The notes under the pieces were generated by a model that worked only from the letters and a program-made list of their open reading frames with translations, was not told the origin of the DNA and made no database searches. From NCBI GenBank assembly GCA_003554005.1, contig PWEU01000152.1, positions 1 through 28,899 of the forward strand: a stretch of DNA of 28,899 nt. Direction: 5' to 3'. This stretch comes from Nitriliruptoraceae bacterium. Lineage in GTDB: Bacteria; Actinomycetota; Nitriliruptoria; Nitriliruptorales; Nitriliruptoraceae. Below are positions 23,197 to 28,899 of this stretch, in pieces; the stretch's first letter is position 1; each line of letters opens with the position of its first letter. The position numbers and the translations under genes were made by a program.

Positions 23197-24072
23197 ATGG
23201 CCCGTCGAGACCTGCGTCACCCCGCGGGCGTCGACGGTCCGTGGTTCGTCGACGATCGCTGCATCGACTGCGACGCCGCCCGGCAGGTCGCCCCTGGCCT
23301 GATCGCCCGCAACCCCGGCGACGGCGTGTCGGTGTTCACCCGCCAGCCGGCGACCGACGACGAGATCGCGATGGCCTGGCGGGCCGTGCTGGTCTGCCCG
23401 ACGCGCTCGGTCGGTCACGAGACGATCAGGCAGCCACCCCCCGGGGTGTTCCCGCATGACCTCGGCGACGGCGTCCACCGGCTCGGCTTCAACGCCGAGT
23501 CGTCCTTCGGGGCCCACTCCTACCTCGTCGTCCGTGATGGAGCGAACCTCATGGTCGATGCTCCCCGGTGGACGCGGCAGCTGCTCGACCCGATCGAAGC
23601 GCTCGGCGGCATCGATCTCGTGCTCCTCACCCACCGCGACGACGTCGCTGACGCCGATCGGTACGCGGAGCGCTTCGGTGCCTCGGTCTGGATCCACGAG
23701 GACGACCGCAGCGCCGCGCCCTACGCCACCGATCTGGTCCGCGGCACCGACCCCGTCGAGGTGACCGCGGGGGTCACCGGGTTCCCTGTCCCCGGGCACA
23801 CCGAGGGCAGCGTGCTGTGGCACGTCGACGGTCACCTGCTGTTCTCCGGTGACTCGCTGGCGTGGGACCCTGCGCGCGAGCGGCTCCTGGCCTTCCGGCG
23901 GGCGTGCTGGTACTCGTGGGATGCCCAGACGGACTCGCTGGCCCGCTTCGTCCGCTCTGGGCTGCGCTTCGACCGGCTGTTCTGCGGTCACGGCTGGAGC
24001 CACGACGCCTCGGCCGAGATCCTCCACGACCAGCTCGTCGACCTCGTCGCCCGGATGCCGGCGCAACGCTGA
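23197..24072 (+). CDS. ferredoxin-like domain fused to metallo-beta-lactamase fold
   Basis: This is a 291-residue protein. The first 75 residues are ferredoxin-like, with RCIDCDAARQVAP (Cys22, Cys25) and VLVCPTRSVG (Cys67), enough for a 3Fe-4S or incomplete 4Fe-4S cluster. The rest has the metallo-beta-lactamase fold: SYLVVRDGANLMVDAP, LVLLTHRDDVADADRY, PVPGHTEGSVLWHVDGHLLF, SGDSLAW and FCGHGW. The canonical HxHxDH metal motif is replaced by HRDDVAD, while His201, Asp219 and His265 remain. This variant is known to me from ferredoxin/MBL fusions in actinobacteria, whose reaction I cannot state. The gene is two bases after the TetR gene and 47 bases before the STAND LuxR regulator, so the three look like one operon. 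Confidence 0.82.
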   Translation: MARRDLRHPAGVDGPWFVDDRCIDCDAARQVAPGLIARNPGDGVSVFTRQPATDDEIAMAWRAVLVCPTRSVGHETIRQPPPGVFPHDLGDGVHRLGFNAESSFGAHSYLVVRDGANLMVDAPRWTRQLLDPIEALGGIDLVLLTHRDDVADADRYAERFGASVWIHEDDRSAAPYATDLVRGTDPVEVTAGVTGFPVPGHTEGSVLWHVDGHLLFSGDSLAWDPARERLLAFRRACWYSWDAQTDSLARFVRSGLRFDRLFCGHGWSHDASAEILHDQLVDLVARMPAQR

Positions 24073-24119
24073 GGCGGCCCGTGCTTGACGTCGAGGCAGG
24101 GGCGCGTGAAGGTCTCCGC

Positions 24120-26711
24120 GTGGACCTGGTGGAGCGTGACGAGCCGATGGCCGCGCTGTCAGCGCGGCTGGCGGCGACGGGGCCGGGGGCTGGCCGGTTC
24201 GTGCTCGTCACCGGCGAGGCAGGGATCGGCAAGACCACCCTCGTGCGGGCGTTCTGTGCCGCGCAGGCCGGTGCCGCCCGCGTCTGGTGGGGTGCCTGCG
24301 ACGCGCTGAGCACCCCGCGGCCGTTGGGCCCGCTGTACGACATCGCGAGGACCGCCCGCGGTGAGCTGGCGGCCGTCATGGCCAGCGATGCGTCCCGGCA
24401 CGAGCGGTTCGCCGCCGCCCTCGAGGCGCTGCGATGGCCGCTCCAGCCGACCATCGTCGTGGTCGAGGACGTGCACTGGGCGGATGAGGGCACACGCGAT
24501 CTGCTGGTCTTCCTGGCACGACGGGTCCACGAGGTGAACGCGCTGGTGATCGTCACCTACCGGGACGATGAGGTGGCTGTCGAGCATCCGCTCCGTCAGG
24601 TGCTGGGTCACATCGCGACGGTGGCGCCCTCGGACCGGCTGGTGCTCCGAGCGCTGTCCGAGGCCGGCGTCGCCCAGCTCGCAGAGGGGCGGGCCGGCGC
24701 CGGGGACGTCCACCGTGTCACCGGGGGCAACCCGTTCTTCGTCACCGAGGTGCTGGCCTCGCCGACGGTGCAGGTACCCGCGTCGGTCGCCGACGCGGTG
24801 CTGCTGCGCGCCCGCTCGCTGTCGCCCCCCGCCCGGGCCCTGCTGGACGTCGCGGCCGTGGTCCCCCGTGAGGCGGAGATCGAGCTGCTGGTCGCGGTCA
24901 CGGGGCACGGCACCGCGGACCTGGAGGAGTGCCTCGAGCGTGGCCTGCTGGTCGCGACCGGCCGGACCGTGCGCTTCCGGCATGAGATCGCGCGGCTGGC
25001 CGTGGAGGGAGCGAGCTCTGCGGTGCGGCGTCGCCAACGCCATGAGGCGGTGCTCGGCTGGCTCCGGGAGCGATCGTCGATCAGCCCGGCTCGGCTGGCC
25101 TACCACGCCGCGCAGGCCGACGATCCCGACGCCATCCTGACCTTCGCTCCCCGGGCCGCGCAGGAGGCGTCCCGACATGGCGCCCATCGTGAGGCCTACG
25201 AGCACCACCGGCTCGCGGCCGGCCACGCGCACCTCCTGCCGGGGCGGGAGCGAGCGGACCTGCTCGGCCGGTTCGCCGGGGCCAGCAGCGCTGTCGGCCG
25301 CTTCGAGGAGGCGTTCGCGGCCACCGGTGCCGCGGTCACGCTGCTGCAGGAGCTCGGCGAGGTGGAGGAGGCGGCGCTGGCCACCGCGCGGCGGGCCGGG
25401 ATCGCGTGGAACCTGGCGCGCAACGAGGACGCCCACCGCTGGGCTGCCGACGCCCTGGCGATGCTGGCACCGATCCCGCCGGGCGTCGCGCACGGCCGGG
25501 TCGCCGCGATGGCTGCCTCGCTCAGGATGCTGGCCCGCGACATCCCGGGCGCGATCGAGCTGGGGAGCCGGGCGCTCGAGCTGGCGGAACGGCACGACGA
25601 CACCGAGGCGCTGACCGCCGCGCTCGGCGCCATCGGTGCCGCCCAGTGGTTCGCGGCCCCGGAGGAGGCCGAGGCCACGATGCTCCGGGGGCTCGAGGCC
25701 GCGCGGGCAGCCGGGGATGACCGACGGGTCGCCGGCATCCTGGGCACCCTCGGTTCCGGTGCCGGCGAGGTCCGTCGCTACGCGATCGCGGACCGGTGGC
25801 TGGCAGCGACCATCGAGTGGGCCGAGGCCCGCGACCTCGACTACCAGGCGGCCTACGCCCGCGCATGGTCCGCCCGCTCCGCGGCCGAGCAGGGCCGCTG
25901 GGTGGAGGCAGCCGACCTGGTGGCGCAGCTGGAACGCGCGGCGATCGAGGACCGGCCGACGCGGATCGTCCTGCTGACCGTGCAGGGGCGGCTCGCGACC
26001 CGCCGGGGCGAACCCTCGGGACCCGCGAGCCTCGCCGAGGCCTGGGAGCTCGCGTCGAGGACCGGTGACCTCCAGCGGTTGTGGCCCGTGGCTGCAGGGC
26101 GGGCGGAAGCGGCGTGGCTGGCCGGTCGGCCCGGGGACGCTCCGGCCCTGATCGGCGACACCTTGGCGCTGGCGGACCGGCTCGATCATCACTGGGCGAT
26201 CGGGGAGCTCGCGTTCTGGATGTGGCGGGCCGGCCAGCTGCCGGAACCGCCCGCTGACGCCGCTGAACCCTTCGCGCTGCAGATCGAGGGTGACTGGCGG
26301 GCGGCCGCCGCGGCGTGGGAGCAGCTCGGCTGTCCCTACGAGGCGGCGGTCGCGCTGGCCGACGGGGACGACCCGCAGGAACTGCTGCGTGCGTTCGAGA
26401 TCCTCGCGGGGCTTGGGGCGGCCCCGATGGCCGACCGGGTCGCGGCGCAGCTGCGCGCGATGGGGGTGCGGGAGCTGCCTCGCCGCCCGTCGAAGGCGAC
26501 GGTGGCGAACCCGGGCGGGCTCACCGACCGGCAGCTGCAGGTGCTGGAGCTGCTGGGACAGGGGTGCACGAACCCGCAGATCGCGGCGCGGCTGCACATC
26601 TCCCCGAAGACCGCCGGTCACCACGTGTCGGCGATCCTCGACAAGCTCGGCGCCGCGGACCGGCGGGAGGCGGCGCGGGTCGCGCGTGAGCGGAGCCTGA
26701 TCGGCGGCTGA
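24120..26711 (+). CDS. large LuxR-family regulator with STAND ATPase (LAL type)
   Basis: This is an 863-residue protein from the GTG at 24120, chosen because GAAGG lies eight bases upstream and LVERDEPMAALSARL is the usual beginning of the family. A GTG at 24081 is the alternative. Walker A is TGEAGIGKTT (residues 31-40) and Walker B is TIVVVEDVHWADEGTRDLL. The motif VTGGNPFFVTEVL follows, as in ATPases of MalT/LAL regulators. A long TPR-like helical region makes up the middle. The C-terminus is a LuxR helix-turn-helix: LTDRQLQVLELLGQGCTNPQ, then ISPKTAGHHVSAILDKLGA. It is last in the TetR-MBL operon. The DUF4242 gene 214 bases downstream is a frequent companion and possible target. Confidence 0.9.
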   Translation: MDLVERDEPMAALSARLAATGPGAGRFVLVTGEAGIGKTTLVRAFCAAQAGAARVWWGACDALSTPRPLGPLYDIARTARGELAAVMASDASRHERFAAALEALRWPLQPTIVVVEDVHWADEGTRDLLVFLARRVHEVNALVIVTYRDDEVAVEHPLRQVLGHIATVAPSDRLVLRALSEAGVAQLAEGRAGAGDVHRVTGGNPFFVTEVLASPTVQVPASVADAVLLRARSLSPPARALLDVAAVVPREAEIELLVAVTGHGTADLEECLERGLLVATGRTVRFRHEIARLAVEGASSAVRRRQRHEAVLGWLRERSSISPARLAYHAAQADDPDAILTFAPRAAQEASRHGAHREAYEHHRLAAGHAHLLPGRERADLLGRFAGASSAVGRFEEAFAATGAAVTLLQELGEVEEAALATARRAGIAWNLARNEDAHRWAADALAMLAPIPPGVAHGRVAAMAASLRMLARDIPGAIELGSRALELAERHDDTEALTAALGAIGAAQWFAAPEEAEATMLRGLEAARAAGDDRRVAGILGTLGSGAGEVRRYAIADRWLAATIEWAEARDLDYQAAYARAWSARSAAEQGRWVEAADLVAQLERAAIEDRPTRIVLLTVQGRLATRRGEPSGPASLAEAWELASRTGDLQRLWPVAAGRAEAAWLAGRPGDAPALIGDTLALADRLDHHWAIGELAFWMWRAGQLPEPPADAAEPFALQIEGDWRAAAAAWEQLGCPYEAAVALADGDDPQELLRAFEILAGLGAAPMADRVAAQLRAMGVRELPRRPSKATVANPGGLTDRQLQVLELLGQGCTNPQIAARLHISPKTAGHHVSAILDKLGAADRREAARVARERSLIGG

Positions 26712-26781
26712 GCCGACGGTGTGCGCTGGCCCGCACCTGCAGGGCCTGCTCGACCTCGCCACCGTCAGCCAGCAGCGCGGA

Positions 26782-26811
26782 TAGGGAGGTCGCAGCGCCC
26801 GCGTAGGGAGG
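26782..26811 (+). promoter_or_regulatory. paired direct repeats upstream of the DUF4242 gene
   Basis: TAGGGAGG occurs at 26782-26789 and again at 26804-26811. The copies are offset by 22 bases, about two helical turns, in the gap between the STAND regulator and the DUF4242 gene. Such spacing would suit a dimeric regulator such as the LuxR protein just upstream. No direct evidence links them. Confidence 0.35.
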
Positions 26812-26925
26812 GGCACCCGATGTGCGACGAGCAGGGTCCGGGTGATGGTGCTGCGTGTCGTCGGAACCGCCGACGTCCCCGAGCACCGGTCGGCCCTCCA
26901 GCGGACCGCCACGACAGGAGCTGCC

Positions 26926-27201
26926 ATGCCCACCTTCCTCATCGAACGGAACATCCCGGGAGCCAGCGATCTCGGCCCGGACCAGCTACGCGCCGTCGCG
27001 ATCACGTCCAACCAGGTCGTCGCCGACCTCGGCGTCCCCTACACCTGGATCCGCAGCTACGTCGCAGGGGACAAGATCTACTGCGTCCACGAGACCGACG
27101 ACGTGGAGACGATCCGCGAGCACGCGCGCTGTGGGGGTTTCCCAGCCGACCTGATCGTCGAGGTGGCCGCCGAGATCGGGCCAGGGACCGCCGAGAGCTG
27201 A
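26926..27201 (+). CDS. DUF4242 / SCO4226-like small protein
   Basis: This is a 91-residue protein from the ATG at 26926, with AGGAG five bases upstream. A longer in-frame start at 26842 adds 28 residues without family similarity. It begins MPTFLIERNIPGASDLGPDQ and contains VPYTWIRSYVAGDKIYCVHE and ETIREHARCGGFPADLIVEV. This is the compact ferredoxin-like fold of the DUF4242 family; the Streptomyces member SCO4226 has been described as a nickel-binding protein. The conserved cysteine (Cys53) and neighbouring His55 and Glu56 are present. Such proteins often sit near LuxR/ATPase regulators, as here. The biological role is unknown. Confidence 0.8.
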   Translation: MPTFLIERNIPGASDLGPDQLRAVAITSNQVVADLGVPYTWIRSYVAGDKIYCVHETDDVETIREHARCGGFPADLIVEVAAEIGPGTAES

Positions 27202-27393
27202 GCGCCGCCCACCGCCGCGGAGGTGGTCACGCCCCGGACCTCGTCCGAGGCGCCCTCCGCGACGGCATGGTCGTCCCCCGCGCACGCCCCGGTGCCGCAC
27301 GGTGCCTCGGGGTGGCCGTGGACCCCGCGGCCATGGCCGCCACCGCGCGCGCCCCGTACGGTCCTGGGGGTGACCGACAGGGGAGAGCGGCTC

Positions 27394-28149
27394 ATGTACC
27401 TGGACTGCTTCGAGTGCGGCGCGACGATCGAGGCTGGTGACCTGCCGGAGCTCGGCCACCGGTTCCTCGCCCATGCGCGCGGCAGCCACGACTGGCCCTA
27501 CCCCGATCAGGCCGTCCGCAACTACGCCGAGGCGACCCAGCGGCTCACCGGTCCGGCCGAGCGGCTGACGGAGCTCGGTGAGCTCGTGATCCATCCCGTC
27601 AGCGAGGACCGCCTCGACGACTGGGCGGCGCTGTTCGACCACGACGCCTTCGTCGGGCGGCCGGAGTGGGCCGCCTGTTACTGCCTGGAGCCACATGTGG
27701 CCGTGGCGGACGCACCGCCGGAGGCCGACGTGCCGCACTGGCGGGACAACCGCGAGGCGATGCTCCGACGGCTGCGCGGCGGCAGCTCCTTCGGGTACCT
27801 GGCCTACGTCGACGACCGCCCGGCCGGCTGGGTCAACGCCTCCTGGCGCGCCGACTACACGCTGCACCCGGACGCGGACGACGATCCGCCAGGCACCGAG
27901 GTGGTCGGCATCTCCTGCTTCATCATCGCGCCGCCCTACCGCCGGCACGGGCTCGCCGCCGCCCTGCTCGACCGGGTCCTCGCCGACGCCGCCGGTCGCG
28001 GGGCCGGCTGGATCGAGGCCTACCCCTTCACCGAGGTGCCGGACGACGAGGGCGGGAGCTTCCGAGGCCACCGCTCGATGTACGACGCCCGTGGCTTCGA
28101 GCCGGTCAGGACCCGCGCCCGGGACACCGTGATGCGCCGTGCCCTGTGA
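27394..28149 (+). CDS. GNAT acetyltransferase with N-terminal zinc-ribbon (DUF1059-like) domain
   Basis: This is a 251-residue protein from the ATG at 27394, with AGGGGAG about eight bases upstream. An alternative is a leaderless GTG at 27370, seven bases after a TACGGT -10-like box. Residues 1-50 form a small cysteine/histidine domain (MYLDCFECGATIEAGDLPEL, then HARGSHDWPYPDQ) resembling the DUF1059 type of zinc-binding domain. After it comes a GNAT fold: HDAFVGRPEWAACYCLEPH, RPAGWVNASWRADYTLHPD, EVVGISCFIIAPPYRRHGLA (acetyl-CoA loop), GWIEAYPF and MYDARGFEPV. The EAYPF motif is common in an actinobacterial GNAT group. The substrate is unknown. The fusion of the two domains is the unusual part. 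Confidence 0.82.
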   Translation: MYLDCFECGATIEAGDLPELGHRFLAHARGSHDWPYPDQAVRNYAEATQRLTGPAERLTELGELVIHPVSEDRLDDWAALFDHDAFVGRPEWAACYCLEPHVAVADAPPEADVPHWRDNREAMLRRLRGGSSFGYLAYVDDRPAGWVNASWRADYTLHPDADDDPPGTEVVGISCFIIAPPYRRHGLAAALLDRVLADAAGRGAGWIEAYPFTEVPDDEGGSFRGHRSMYDARGFEPVRTRARDTVMRRAL

Positions 28150-28157
28150 CCGTGCCG

Positions 28158-28211
28158 GGCACCGGACCCCGCCGCGGTCGCCGGAGGGCCGGTGGTGGGA
28201 CCGCCGGTGCC
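28158..28211. terminator. possible bidirectional stem-loop between convergent genes
   Basis: GGCACCGG (28158-28165) and CCGGTGCC (28204-28211) form a perfect 8-bp inverted repeat around a GC-rich loop in the 66-base gap between two convergent genes. There is no T-run, and such repeats are common by chance at this GC content. Confidence 0.25.
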
Positions 28212-28215
28212 GTGG

Positions 28216-28899
28216 TCAGCGTGCGGTCAGGGTCAGCTGGTCGACCGCGTTCTCGCGGGTGGCCGCAAGCGAGAACGTGAGCGGGATGGTCTGCCCGTCG
28301 CGCCAGGGTTCGGCCTGGTCGGTGTAGTGGCGATGGAATGGTCGGCCTGACTGGCCGGTCAGGTGGATCCACCTGCCGTCATCCAGGTCGCCCAGGTCCA
28401 CGATCATCCGCATGCTGGGCACCCAGTTGACCTCGTAGCCCTGGCTCGCGGTCCACCCGGTCGCGTTGACGATGTCCGAGCCGCCCCCGACCTCCAGCGG
28501 TCCCCGGTTGAACAGCCGCTCGAGCGGCGCGATGCCGGACTCGCCGAAGGGGCTGTGGGTCAGTGTCAGGGTGTGCAGCTCACCCCACCGCCAGTCCGCG
28601 GGGTCGTCGGAGAAGGTGGCCGCCATCTCGTCGTGGGCGCGGGCCATCGCCGCATGGAGCACGTCGTCCCGTCCGAGCAGGTCCGGCTCACCTGGGGCCT
28701 CCCACCACGGTGAGTCCGGTTCGTCCAGCAGGCCGTGCACCATCTCCCACCAGCGCCCCGAGCCCGTGGGCCAGGCCCACTCCGGCAGGAGGTCGTGGTA
28801 GGTGATCTCGAGGAGGTGGCGCCAGGTCGCGTTGAACGCGGCGGCGCCGGCGGCGTCCGCATCGTCCTGCAGGTCCCAGTCCGCGAGCACCTGCTGCAC
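28216..28899 (-). CDS. penicillin-acylase-family protein, C-terminal part (runs off window)
   Basis: The last 227 residues of a larger protein are visible; the true start lies beyond the right edge. The segments WRWGELHTLTLTHSPFG, LERLFNRGPLEVGGGSD, IVNATGWTASQGYEVNWVPS, MRMIVDLGDLDDGRWIHLTG and GQSGRPFHRHYTDQAEPW are typical of the C-terminal beta-subunit region of penicillin acylase (N-terminal nucleophile hydrolase) proteins. These mature by self-cleavage and hydrolyse amide bonds, for example of acyl-homoserine lactones or beta-lactams. The catalytic serine and signal peptide would be outside the window. The substrate cannot be predicted from this part. Confidence 0.88.
   Translation of the reverse strand: MQQVLADWDLQDDADAAGAAAFNATWRHLLEITYHDLLPEWAWPTGSGRWWEMVHGLLDEPDSPWWEAPGEPDLLGRDDVLHAAMARAHDEMAATFSDDPADWRWGELHTLTLTHSPFGESGIAPLERLFNRGPLEVGGGSDIVNATGWTASQGYEVNWVPSMRMIVDLGDLDDGRWIHLTGQSGRPFHRHYTDQAEPWRDGQTIPLTFSLAATRENAVDQLTLTAR

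Noticed and set aside
24159..27011. 950-codon minus-strand open frame
   Set aside because: It is fully antisense to the STAND LuxR gene, which has complete Walker and helix-turn-helix motifs. The antisense translation is Arg/Pro/Gly-rich and without motifs.

Overview
The window is very GC-rich with strongly G/C-biased third codon positions, many GTG starts and several apparently leaderless genes. It also carries many LuxR-type and STAND-ATPase regulators. Together these point to a high-GC actinomycete (Actinomycetota). A deep lineage such as Nitriliruptoria is a guess; nothing here fixes the genus.

Layout. (1) 1-6499: the start of a LuxR-like regulator gene running off the left edge, a conserved protein of unknown function (minus), then a large LuxR/NB-ARC-type ATPase regulator followed by two tandem paralogous alpha/beta hydrolases (plus). 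(2) 6500-11250: a decayed, accessory-looking stretch. It holds a 190-bp copied fragment of the window's own MOSC gene, three toxin-antitoxin modules in a row (RHH/PIN, PF09720-type/ParE, AbrB/PIN), a frameshifted pRiA4b ORF-3-like pseudogene and a frameshifted Fic pseudogene facing it. (3) 11249-13500: two paralogous lipoprotein genes, the larger with an added GerMN-like domain. (4) 13665-17592 (minus): a possible small ORF, an intact MOSC protein, a winged-helix/SAM methyltransferase and a TPR-like LuxR regulator. (5) 17593-21440 (plus): a repeat-rich leader, an OsmC-like protein, a CPA2-type antiporter with a universal-stress-like tail and an unrecognised protein. (6) 21450-26711: a quinone-oxidoreductase-like MDR protein divergent from a TetR gene, with a palindrome between them; the TetR gene leads into a ferredoxin/metallo-beta-lactamase fusion and a second large STAND LuxR regulator. 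(7) 26926-28899: a DUF4242 protein, a zinc-ribbon/GNAT fusion and the C-terminal part of a penicillin-acylase-family protein running off the right edge.

The most notable observations are these. The three TA modules share one architecture: the antitoxin start lies 6-7 nt after a -10 box, and the toxin starts with GTG overlapping the antitoxin TGA. The ParE-like toxin of module 2 is cut by a single in-frame TGA while its conserved C-terminal end remains readable downstream. The MOSC gene and its 95%-identical 190-bp fragment form direct repeats bracketing about 7.3 kb that contains all three TA modules, both pseudogenes and both lipoprotein genes. A 63-bp element, about 78% identical, sits upstream of both the methyltransferase and the OsmC-like gene. 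I see no CRISPR array, rRNA, tRNA or intact transposase.

All family assignments come from reading motifs by eye; no database search was run.
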